A model generated the notes under the pieces. The model saw nothing but the letters and a program-made list of their open reading frames with translations. It had not been told where the DNA came from and searched no databases. From Bacillota bacterium (GTDB lineage: Bacteria > Bacillota > Clostridia > Oscillospirales > JAKOTC01): DNA of 8,717 nt. Within the stretch, counting starts at the first letter, position 1, and each line of letters starts with the position of its first letter. The translations under genes were made by a program, and so were the position numbers. Shown here piece after piece: positions 1-6,291 of this stretch. The stretch covers positions 1 to 8,717 of the forward strand of contig JAKOTC010000181.1 of NCBI GenBank assembly GCA_029776465.1, read 5' to 3'.

Positions 1-553
1 GGGCAAAATAAGCTGGACTGAACCCCGCCGCACTTGCCACTTTTTTTAAACTAAATTTTTCCTCACAATGATTTTGGATATATTCCTTCGCACGGTTGAT
101 TTCGCTTTTTTCGTTGTATAACCGCTGAGTGATCATCATCACCACCACAAACTTTACCCGGCCCTTTGAATCCAGCAGGGGAAAAGAGGTGATGTCTTGA
201 TACATGGTTTTTTGATCGGTCCGTTTAATATTGTGATTTTTGCGTATATATTCAACGGAAACCTTACAGTCTTTAATAAAAATGGTCTCTCCCGCGAACG
301 CTCTTTCCACATATTCCCGAATTCCGGCCAAATCGATCATGGCATCGGACAACAGGTTATAAAGCCCCACAATGGTATCCGGGGAGGACAATTCAAAGGT
401 ATCCAAAAATGCCCGGTTCACCATTGCCGATGTCCCTTTGGCATCATAGATATGGATGGGATAGGGAAATGCGTTCAGAATTTCAAGTTCCGGCAGCTCG
501 CTGTTTTTTGACATTAAATACTGTGCAAGGTCACGGGATATATAGGTCGGCAT
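1..553 (-). CDS. PAS-AraC family transcriptional regulator, 3'-truncated by window edge
   Basis: This is the N-terminal 184 codons of a DNA-binding regulator; the reading frame stays open to the window edge, so the C-terminus is missing. Residues about 20-140 look like a PAS sensor domain, with NAFPYPIHIYDAKGT near the start and LLDSKGRVKFVVVMMITQR near the end. From about residue 150, INRAKEYIQNHCEEKFSLKK followed by VASAAGFSPAYFA is the start of an AraC/XylS double helix-turn-helix: the A-x-x-YI-x-x-x-x-x-E-x-x-SL-x-x-VA and S-x-x-YF spacing is typical. The start is the ATG at 553, preceded by AGAGGTG at 559-565 with a 5-nt spacer. The gene lies downstream of the ABC exporter terminator with its own intergenic region, so it is probably a separate unit. 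The ligand and targets cannot be deduced. The PAS assignment is by pattern only; the AraC assignment is firmer. Confidence 0.85.
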   Translation of the reverse strand, partial: MPTYISRDLAQYLMSKNSELPELEILNAFPYPIHIYDAKGTSAMVNRAFLDTFELSSPDTIVGLYNLLSDAMIDLAGIREYVERAFAGETIFIKDCKVSVEYIRKNHNIKRTDQKTMYQDITSFPLLDSKGRVKFVVVMMITQRLYNEKSEINRAKEYIQNHCEEKFSLKKVASAAGFSPAYFA

Positions 554-623
554 TTTGTCACCTCTTACTCGTAATGATTATCAAACCTGCTTTTGCGGCG
601 TTTATTGTCACAGACTGGATATG

Positions 624-657
624 CTTTACACTATATTATCACATTATTAGTGTAAAG
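624..657. promoter_or_regulatory. Inverted repeat flanking the probable promoter of the PAS-AraC gene
   Basis: Perfect 10-bp arms, CTTTACACTA (624-633) and TAGTGTAAAG (648-657), flank a 14-bp AT-rich centre. On the minus strand the centre reads TGTGATAAT, a good extended -10 (GATAAT at 640-635). That would put the RNA start near 628, about 75 nt before the ATG at 553. No convincing -35 is seen. The placement suggests an operator for a dimeric regulator, possibly autoregulation. The repeat itself is seen directly; its role is inferred. Confidence 0.45.
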
Positions 658-679
658 TCTATGTGTATAAGCTATAAAG

Positions 680-724
680 ATAAAATAAAACGGCCTTCTG
701 CATTTCATCTGCAGAAGGCCGTTT
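680..724 (-). terminator. Intrinsic terminator of the marR-ABC exporter operon
   Basis: On the minus strand a perfect 15-bp stem (724-710 pairing with 702-688, 7-nt loop, GC-rich core CGGCCTTCTGCA) is followed at once by a T-rich tail (TTTTATTTTAT). It begins 10 nt after the stop codon of the second ABC gene. On the plus strand the stem has no T-run after it, so it works in one direction only. It separates the exporter operon from the PAS-AraC gene. Confidence 0.92.
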
Positions 725-734
725 CCATATAAAG

Positions 735-2675
735 TTATTCCAGTTCAAAGGCGCCGGTATACAGCTGATAATATTTGCCCCGCTCGGCAATCAGTTTTTC
801 GTGATTACCCCGTTCGATGATACGGCCGTTCTCCAAAACCATGATCACATCCGAGTTTTTGATAGTGGAAAGCCGGTGGGCAATAACAAATACCGTCCGC
901 CCCTGCATCAGGCTGTCCATACCCTTCTGCACAATGGCTTCGGTGCGGGTATCGATGCTAGAGGTGGCTTCGTCCAGAATCATGACCGGCGGATCGGCCA
1001 CGGCCGCCCGGGCAATGGAGATCAGCTGACGCTGACCCTGGGAAAGACCGGAGCCATCCCTCGTCAACAGGGTATCATATCCGTTGGGCAGCCTGGAGAT
1101 AAATCCATGGGCATTGGCCCGCTTGGCCGCTTCGATACATTCTTCGTCTGTGGCATCCAGCCGCCCGTACCGAATGTTTTCCATCACCGTGCCGGTGAAA
1201 AGGTTGACATCCTGCAGCACGATACCCAAGGATCGGCGAAGGTCGGCTTTTTTGATTTTATTGATGTTGATGCCGTCATACCGGATTTTGCCGTCGGCAA
1301 TATCATAGAACCGGTTGAGCAGGTTGGTGATGGTGGTCTTGCCCGCTCCGGTGGCTCCTACAAAGGCCACCTTTTGGCCGGGCTCGGCAAAGAGGGTGAT
1401 ATCATGGAGAACCGTCTTGCCTTCCACATACCCGAAATCCACATCAAACAGCCGGACATCGCCGGTCAGCCGGGTATAGGTCAGGGTACCGTCGCTGTGG
1501 GGATGCTTCCATGCCCAGATTCCGGTACGCTCGGTGGTTTCAACCAGCTGGCCGTTGACCTCTTTGACGTTGACCAGGGTGACATAACCCTCATCCGTCT
1601 CGGAAGACTCGTGCATTAACTCAAAAATCCGCTTGGCTCCGGCAAACGCCATGATAATGGAGTTGAATTGCTGGGAAACCTGGTTGATGGGCATCGTAAA
1701 GCTGCGGGAGAGCTGAAGGAAGGAAGCGATTCCTCCCAGCGTCAGTACGCCCACCCCGCCGATGGCCAGGGCGCCGCCCACGATGGCCAGCAGGATATAC
1801 TGAAGGTGGCCGATATTGGCCAGAATGGGCATCAAGATATTGGCAAAGGTATTGGCTTGAGAGGCATTGTAGCAAAGGTCCTCGTTCAGCCGGTCGAAAT
1901 CCTCTTTGGATTTGTCCTCATGGCAGAACACCTTAATGACCTTTTGGCCGTTGATCATTTCCTCAATATAACCGTTCAGTCTTCCCAGCGACTGCTGCTG
2001 CTTGATAAAATACTTTGCGCTGTTGCCGCCAATCTTTTTGGCCACAAACAGAGAGCAGGAGATGGTAAGCAGCGTGAATCCCGTCAAATAGATGCTGGTA
2101 TAGCACATGGCGCAAAAGACGGAAACAATGGTGATAACGGAAGAAAAGAGCTGAGGCAGGCTTTGGGTGATCATCTGGCGAAGGGTGTCAGTGTCGTTGG
2201 TGTAATGGCTCATCACATCGCCAAAGGTATGGGTGTCGAAGTATTTGACCGGAAGGGTCTGCATGTGGCTGAACATGCCGTCACGAACCCGCTTGAGGGT
2301 TCCCTGCGCCACCTTAATCATCAGAAGGTTATAGCTGAGGGTGGACAGAACACCGATCAGGTAAATGCCCGCCATGGTCAAAACAGCTTTCAGCAGCCCG
2401 CTGAAATCCGGAACCGCCTGATTGAGCAGAGGGGTGATATAATCATCAATCAGAATTTTCAAAAACATGGAGCCCAGTGTTCCCGCCAAGGCACTGAAGA
2501 GTATGCAGATCATGACGAAAACCAGCTGAAGCTTATACTGACCTAAATACGACAGCAGTCTTTTAACGGTTTTTGCGTCCGGCTTGGCGTGTTTGCCCCC
2601 AAAACCTACCGGTCCGCCTCTTCCCGGTCCACGCATTCCGCCTGCAGGAGGCATTGGAGCACGATTATTACTCAT
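735..2675 (-). CDS. ABC exporter half-transporter, catalytic subunit (BmrD/TM288-like)
   Basis: Membrane-embedded multidrug-type ABC exporter subunit of 646 residues, made of a transmembrane domain plus a nucleotide-binding domain. A Gly/Pro/Arg-rich cytoplasmic N-terminus (to about residue 30) precedes a six-helix membrane region (about 50-350). A linker insertion (about 355-405) precedes the ATPase domain. The ATPase has Walker A GATGAGKT (440-447), Q-loop Gln488, signature LSQGQ (544-548), Walker B VMILD with catalytic Glu569, and switch His600, so its own ATP site is complete. The LSQGQ signature is non-canonical, as known for the consensus subunit of heterodimeric exporters. The ATG at 2675 is preferred over an in-frame GTG at 2684, because GGGAGGTG lies 6 nt before the ATG and the GTG falls inside that site. 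It overlaps the upstream gene by 8 nt (ATGAGTAA), suggesting translational coupling and equal production of the two partners. The substrate is unknown. Confidence 0.95.
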   Translation of the reverse strand: MSNNRAPMPPAGGMRGPGRGGPVGFGGKHAKPDAKTVKRLLSYLGQYKLQLVFVMICILFSALAGTLGSMFLKILIDDYITPLLNQAVPDFSGLLKAVLTMAGIYLIGVLSTLSYNLLMIKVAQGTLKRVRDGMFSHMQTLPVKYFDTHTFGDVMSHYTNDTDTLRQMITQSLPQLFSSVITIVSVFCAMCYTSIYLTGFTLLTISCSLFVAKKIGGNSAKYFIKQQQSLGRLNGYIEEMINGQKVIKVFCHEDKSKEDFDRLNEDLCYNASQANTFANILMPILANIGHLQYILLAIVGGALAIGGVGVLTLGGIASFLQLSRSFTMPINQVSQQFNSIIMAFAGAKRIFELMHESSETDEGYVTLVNVKEVNGQLVETTERTGIWAWKHPHSDGTLTYTRLTGDVRLFDVDFGYVEGKTVLHDITLFAEPGQKVAFVGATGAGKTTITNLLNRFYDIADGKIRYDGININKIKKADLRRSLGIVLQDVNLFTGTVMENIRYGRLDATDEECIEAAKRANAHGFISRLPNGYDTLLTRDGSGLSQGQRQLISIARAAVADPPVMILDEATSSIDTRTEAIVQKGMDSLMQGRTVFVIAHRLSTIKNSDVIMVLENGRIIERGNHEKLIAERGKYYQLYTGAFELE

Positions 2676-4407
2676 GCTGGGCACCTCCCTTTTGCTGTTG
2701 TTGAGAATAATAGACTTCCTGATAAATTTGATTGGTGGCTAAAAGCTCTTCATGGGTACCCACTCCGTTGATACGGCCCCCATCGAGAACCACAATCTTA
2801 TCAGCGTCCTGAATGGAGGAAATCCGCTGAGCGATGATAATTTTGGTTGTGCCGGGGATTTCCTGGCGGAAGGCTTTCCGAATCTCCGCGTCGGTGCGGG
2901 TATCCACCGCACTGGTGGAGTCGTCGAGGATCAAAATCTTCGGCTTTTTCAGCAAAGCCCGGGCAATGCAAAGCCGCTGCTTCTGTCCGCCTGAAACATT
3001 CGCGCCCCCCTGTTCGATATAGGTATCATATCCGTTGGGGAAAGAACGGATAAAGTCATCAGCTCGGGCCAATTTGCAGGCATGAACCATTTCCTCATCG
3101 GTGGCGTGTTCATTTCCCCAGCGCAGGTTTTCCTTGATGGTGCCCGAAAACAGCACATTCTTCTGCAGCACCATAGCCACCGCATTGCGCAGGGTCTGGA
3201 TATCATATTCCCGAACATCCACCCCGCCGACGGTAACACGCCCCTCTGTGACATCATAAAGCCGGGGAATCAGCTGAACTAGGCTGGATTTCGAACTGCC
3301 CGTTCCGCCGATAATGCCCACGGTCTCCCCCGACCGGATATTCAGATTGACATCGTAAAGACAGAGCTTGTTGGGGTCTTTGGCATAGCTGAAACTGACA
3401 TTTTCAAAGCAGATATCCCCGTTCTTCACTTCATACACCGGGTTTTCAGGGTTAGTCAGGTCCACTGTTTCATCCAGAATTTCGGTGATTCTATGAGCGG
3501 AAGTACGGGAGATGATCAGCATCACCAACACCATGGAGAGCATCATCAGGCTCATCAGCATCTGGGTGGTATAGGTGATCAAACTCATCAGCTCGCCGGT
3601 GGTCAATGAGCCGCCCACAATGTACCGAGCACCCAGCCAGGAGATGAGAATAATACAGGTATAGGTGCTTAACTGCATCAAAGGGGAGTTGAAGGCAATC
3701 AACCGTTCCGCTTTGCAAAAATCCTGATAAATGCTTTGAGAGACCTTGTTGAATTTCTCCTTCTCATGCTCTTCCCGCACAAAGGACTTAACCACCCGGA
3801 TTCCTCTCAGGTTTTCCTGAACCACCCGGTTCAGCTTGTCATACGTTTCAAATACCCGTACGAAAATAGGGTGAGCATACCGAATAATCAACACCAATCC
3901 TGTAGCCAGAAAGGGCGTGACAAAAAGAAAAATCAAGGACAGCTTGGGATGGATGCCAAATGCCATAATCATGGAAAAGATGAACATAACGGGGCTGCGC
4001 ACCGCAATCCGGATAATCATCTGAAAGGCATTTTGCACGTTGGTCACATCGGTGGTCAGCCGGGTGACAATACTGGCGGTGGAAAATTTATCAATGTTGG
4101 AAAAAGAATATTGCTGAACGCTGGCATACATATCATGGCGCAGATTCTTGGCAAATCCGGCGGAAGCAATAGCCGCATTGCGGCCGGATAAAGCACCGAA
4201 AGCCAGGGAAAAAAGACCTGCCACCACCAACATCAAGCCCATTTTCACTATATAGCTCATATTGCCCGCATCAATACCTTTGTCAATCAGCCTTGCCATC
4301 AGCAAGGGGATGATGACCTCAATGGCCACCTCCATTGAGACAAAGAGCGGAGCCAGCAGCGAGTTCTTTTTATATTCCCGCACGCAGCCCGCCAAACGTT
4401 TAATCAT
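2668..4407 (-). CDS. ABC exporter half-transporter, degenerate-site subunit (BmrC/TM287-like)
   Basis: Partner subunit of 579 residues: a six-helix membrane domain (about 15-305) followed by an ATPase domain. Walker A is GGTGSSKS (367-374), the Q-loop is Gln415, the signature is VSGGQ (471-475) and Walker B is ILILD (491-495). The residue after Walker B is Asp496 instead of the catalytic Glu, and the switch His is replaced by Gln527 (IIIAQRISS). These two substitutions mark the non-hydrolysing site of heterodimeric exporters such as BmrCD, LmrCD and TM287/288. Its intact signature motif would complete the catalytic site of the partner encoded next. The ATG at 4407 follows AGGAGG by 6 nt. It starts 24 nt after the marR stop and overlaps the next gene, so the three genes form one operon. 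The likely role is drug or lipophilic-compound efflux; the substrate is not deducible. Confidence 0.95.
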   Translation of the reverse strand: MIKRLAGCVREYKKNSLLAPLFVSMEVAIEVIIPLLMARLIDKGIDAGNMSYIVKMGLMLVVAGLFSLAFGALSGRNAAIASAGFAKNLRHDMYASVQQYSFSNIDKFSTASIVTRLTTDVTNVQNAFQMIIRIAVRSPVMFIFSMIMAFGIHPKLSLIFLFVTPFLATGLVLIIRYAHPIFVRVFETYDKLNRVVQENLRGIRVVKSFVREEHEKEKFNKVSQSIYQDFCKAERLIAFNSPLMQLSTYTCIILISWLGARYIVGGSLTTGELMSLITYTTQMLMSLMMLSMVLVMLIISRTSAHRITEILDETVDLTNPENPVYEVKNGDICFENVSFSYAKDPNKLCLYDVNLNIRSGETVGIIGGTGSSKSSLVQLIPRLYDVTEGRVTVGGVDVREYDIQTLRNAVAMVLQKNVLFSGTIKENLRWGNEHATDEEMVHACKLARADDFIRSFPNGYDTYIEQGGANVSGGQKQRLCIARALLKKPKILILDDSTSAVDTRTDAEIRKAFRQEIPGTTKIIIAQRISSIQDADKIVVLDGGRINGVGTHEELLATNQIYQEVYYSQQQQKGGAQHE

Positions 4408-4431
4408 AGAGTTCCTCCTGTCGCTTGAATG

Positions 4432-4899
4432 TCATTTCTTTTCAACGGATTCGAGATTGCGCTTGATTTTATCAATAGTCTGATAAAAAGCTTCCAGTTC
4501 TTCAGAACTGATCCCTTGAATCAAAAGGTTTTCAAGAGCTTCCATCTCACCTGTGATTTTCTGATGAAGCTCGATGGCCTTGGGCGTCAGCTCCAGCTTT
4601 TTCAGACGGGCATCATAGTCCACTGCGCGGCGGACAATCAAGCCGTTTCTCTCCATCAGCTGTAAAATCTTCGTCGCAGTTGAGCGGCGGACGGTAAACT
4701 GCTCCTCCAAGTCCCGCTGAAAAACATCCCTATCCCGGTTTTCAACGAGATAACGGATGACCCAGCCATGCATTCCGGTCAGGCTGTCCACTTTTTTCTT
4801 AGTTTCGGTTGATTCGAAGTATCGCCGAATCAGGTTGGACAAAACCTTCAGTTCAAAGCCGACTCTTCTGCCTTCCAATCTGCCATACGCTCCCTTCAT
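4432..4899 (-). CDS. MarR-family winged-helix repressor of the exporter operon
   Basis: Small dimeric DNA-binding protein (155 residues from the ATG). An N-terminal helix (GFELKVLSNLIRRYF) is followed by a winged helix-turn-helix at about residues 45-105. The recognition helix is near VRRSTATKILQLME (70-83), and the wing VDYDARLKKLELT carries the D-x-R pattern common in MarR proteins. A C-terminal dimerisation helix follows. It is the first gene of the operon, 24 nt before the ABC genes, with a perfect palindrome on its promoter, so autorepression and derepression by an exporter substrate are likely. The start is uncertain: the ATG at 4899 has no ribosome binding site and would leave a leader of only about 16 nt. 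A TTG at 4878 (codon 8), 11 nt after AAGGGAG, is an alternative and still leaves the conserved GFELKVLSNLI segment intact. Confidence 0.92.
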   Translation of the reverse strand: MKGAYGRLEGRRVGFELKVLSNLIRRYFESTETKKKVDSLTGMHGWVIRYLVENRDRDVFQRDLEEQFTVRRSTATKILQLMERNGLIVRRAVDYDARLKKLELTPKAIELHQKITGEMEALENLLIQGISSEELEAFYQTIDKIKRNLESVEKK

Positions 4900-4902
4900 T
4901 TT

Positions 4903-4922
4903 TATGTTAGCATGCTAACATA
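4903..4922. promoter_or_regulatory. Probable MarR operator (perfect 20-bp palindrome)
   Basis: TATGTTAGCATGCTAACATA is a perfect palindrome with no central gap, ending 4 nt before the marR ATG. It abuts the -10 box and covers the predicted transcription start (about 4915). A bound MarR dimer would block RNA polymerase. The length and symmetry fit known MarR operators; identification is from position and symmetry only. Confidence 0.8.
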
Positions 4923-4950
4923 TTATAAGGACTTTTATTTAAAATGTCAA
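4922..4950 (-). promoter_or_regulatory. Promoter of the marR-ABC exporter operon
   Basis: On the minus strand TTGACA (4950-4945) and TATAAT (4927-4922) are both perfect consensus housekeeping-sigma boxes, spaced by exactly 17 bp. The predicted start is near 4915, inside the palindrome. This would be a very strong promoter if unrepressed, which fits control by an autorepressor. Confidence 0.9.
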
Positions 4951-4973
4951 GCCGGTGCCACTTAAAATTATCC

Positions 4974-5153
4974 TCAGTTATGGGGCCGTAAATTATAATT
5001 TTGAATGGCTTTCATGCTTTTCATGTACCACCTTATTGTTCCGAGTAGACAGCCGTGGAAGCCAAAGGATGCGGCCTCATCCGATACGTTGCGCTGGACG
5101 CATCCGCTCAAAAACAGAAGGGAGAGGAAAAGCATCCAGATCCTCTTTTTCAT
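4974..5153 (-). CDS. Small putative lipoprotein, or remnant of one (59 aa)
   Basis: The predicted product begins MKKRIWMLFLSLLFLSGC: a charged N-terminus, a hydrophobic core and a lipobox L15-S16-G17-C18, as expected for lipidation and anchoring on the outer face of the membrane. Only 41 residues follow the cysteine and I recognise no domain in them. The ATG at 5153 is preferred over an ATG six codons upstream because AGGTGG (5161-5166) lies 7 nt before it. The stop is 24 nt before the -35 box of the marR promoter, so this is a separate unit upstream of the operon; I see no clear promoter or terminator for it. It is short for a lipoprotein, so it may be the 5' remnant of a decayed gene. The signal peptide is convincing, but whether the gene is functional is not. 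Confidence 0.45.
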   Translation of the reverse strand: MKKRIWMLFLSLLFLSGCVQRNVSDEAASFGFHGCLLGTIRWYMKSMKAIQNYNLRPHN

Positions 5154-5286
5154 GCCGGACCCACCTTTCATTTATCTCAAACAAAATAGCAAAATACTCC
5201 CCGCCCGTAAGGGTTTTGCAGCTACTGCTATAATAAAAATTAACATATATTTTTTATTACAATAATTGACCATTGCACCGATACAG

Positions 5287-5315
5287 TTGCCTTTCATATA
5301 AAAATATGCTAAAAT
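5287..5315 (+). promoter_or_regulatory. Extended -10 promoter for the HAD phosphatase-glpP genes
   Basis: TTGCCT (5287-5292) and TAAAAT (5310-5315) are separated by 17 bp. TGC immediately before the -10 gives the TGn extended -10 motif. The predicted start is near 5322, leaving a leader of about 80 nt before the ATG at 5404. The surroundings are AT-rich, as is usual for Gram-positive promoters. Confidence 0.65.
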
Positions 5316-5337
5316 AAATTACAGATTCGTCAAAAAC

Positions 5338-5380
5338 TTGAGAGCAGAACGAGCCTTGAGGCAGAAGTCTGCTTATTTTT
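5338..5380 (+). promoter_or_regulatory. Candidate GlpP-responsive attenuator in the phosphatase leader
   Basis: TTGAGAGCAGAACG (5338-5351) matches 13 of 14 bases of the element in the dehydrogenase leader (6923-6936). Its AGCAGA (5343-5348) can pair with TCTGCT (5368-5373), enclosing a small GCC/GGC hairpin (5353-5355 with 5360-5362). A compact alternative is AGGCAG (5359-5364) with CTGCTT (5369-5374). Both end at a T-rich stretch (TTATTTTT), giving a modest terminator 24 nt before the gene. It is much weaker than the dehydrogenase leader terminator. Control by GlpP is inferred from the shared element and the neighbouring glpP. Confidence 0.5.
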
Positions 5381-5403
5381 GTGAACAGATAAGGAAGAAG
5401 CAA

Positions 5404-6198
5404 ATGGAACACCCGCTGAAACAAAAACGTCTCTTTTTGCTGGATATGGACGGAACTCTGTATTTGGATGACCACCTCTTTGACAACTGCCTCAACTTTT
5501 TAAACCAAATCAAAGCAATCGGCGGGCGGTATGTTTTTCTCACCAACAACTCCTCCAAAAGCGTGGAGGACTATGTAAAAAAGCTGAACCGGATCGGGAT
5601 TCCCGCAGATGCCGAGGACTTTTTCACCTCCACCATGGCGGCCTGCGTCTATCTGAAAGAGCATTATAAGGGAAAAAAATTGTATGCGCTGGGAACCCGG
5701 TCTTTTAAAGACGAACTGATAAAAAACGGCTTTCCGGTCACCGACCGGCTGGAGGAGGATGTAGACGGCCTTCTGATGGGCTTTGACACCGAGCTGACCT
5801 TTCAAAAGCTGGAGGATGCCTGCATTTTGCTGGGCAGAGGCGTTCCCTATTGGGCCACCAACCCCGACTGGGTCTGTCCCACCGCTTACGGATATGTGCC
5901 CGACTGCGGTTCGATCAGCGAGGCGCTCTACAATGCCACCAAACGCCGTCCCTATTTCATCGGCAAGCCCCAGCCCGACATGGCGCTGCTGGCCATGCAG
6001 AAGTTTGGCTATGCCAAAGAGGAAACCGTGATGATCGGGGACCGGATCTATACCGATATCGCCTGCGGGGTCAATGCGGGAATCTCCACGATTCTGGTTT
6101 TCAGCGGCGAAACCACTCGCGAGGACTGGGAGAAAAGCGACATCAAGCCTGAATATACTTTTGAAAATATCAGCGAGATCTATTCCATCATAAAATAA
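5404..6198 (+). CDS. HAD-IIA family phosphatase (NagD / p-nitrophenylphosphatase type)
   Basis: Cytosolic Mg-dependent phosphatase of 264 residues, the usual length for HAD subfamily IIA. Motif I LLDMDGTLY supplies nucleophile Asp14 and acid/base Asp16, motif II FLTNNSS supplies Thr47, motif III is Lys188 (IGKPQPDM) and motif IV MIGDRIYTD supplies Asp213 and Asp218. The C2-type cap lies between motifs II and III, with WATNPDWVCPT typical of NagD-like proteins. The ATG at 5404 is chosen because AAGGA (5391-5395) precedes it and homology begins just after it; an in-frame TTG at 5338 belongs to the leader. Family members hydrolyse phosphoglycolate, glycerol-3-phosphate, nucleotides or sugar phosphates, so the substrate cannot be read off. 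The glp neighbourhood and shared leader element make glycerol-3-phosphate or a related triose ester a reasonable inference. No terminator is seen before glpP, so the two are probably co-transcribed. Confidence 0.93.
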   Translation: MEHPLKQKRLFLLDMDGTLYLDDHLFDNCLNFLNQIKAIGGRYVFLTNNSSKSVEDYVKKLNRIGIPADAEDFFTSTMAACVYLKEHYKGKKLYALGTRSFKDELIKNGFPVTDRLEEDVDGLLMGFDTELTFQKLEDACILLGRGVPYWATNPDWVCPTAYGYVPDCGSISEALYNATKRRPYFIGKPQPDMALLAMQKFGYAKEETVMIGDRIYTDIACGVNAGISTILVFSGETTREDWEKSDIKPEYTFENISEIYSIIK

Positions 6199-6291
6199 AA
6201 CAAAGCAGTGTGACTGAGCATCGAAAAAACGACCCGGCGTTGCCAAGCATCTTTCAATGTCGCAAGCAAGCGCGGCAGAATGGAGAATAAA

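Noticed and set aside
544..551. The LSQGQ signature (residues 544-548 of the catalytic ABC subunit, encoded near 1032-1046) as a damaged motif
   Set aside because: This change is the normal counterpart of the degenerate site in heterodimeric exporters, so it is not evidence of decay. (The coordinates of this entry are residue numbers in that protein.)
662..670. Sequence TTATACACA on the minus strand, matching the DnaA-box consensus
   Set aside because: It is a single isolated copy with no neighbouring boxes or origin-associated genes; one such match in a window of this size is not surprising.
801..2546. Long plus-strand reading frames of 272 and 292 residues opposite the ABC transporter gene
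   Set aside because: They lie antisense to a gene with complete ABC motifs, show low-complexity, shadow-like composition, lack ribosome binding sites and match no family I know.
5306..5312. ATGCTAA within the phosphatase promoter, resembling half of the MarR palindrome
   Set aside because: It is only a half-site of 7 bases without the symmetric partner, and is fully explained as part of the extended -10 (TGCTAAAAT).
5500..6246. Minus-strand reading frame of 248 residues opposite the HAD phosphatase
   Set aside because: The opposite strand carries all four HAD motifs in the right order; the antisense frame has no recognisable domain or ribosome binding site.
6199..6291. Search for a terminator, promoter or third leader element between the phosphatase gene and glpP
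   Set aside because: No stable stem with a T-run, no paired -35/-10 boxes and no copy of the TTGAGAG element was found.
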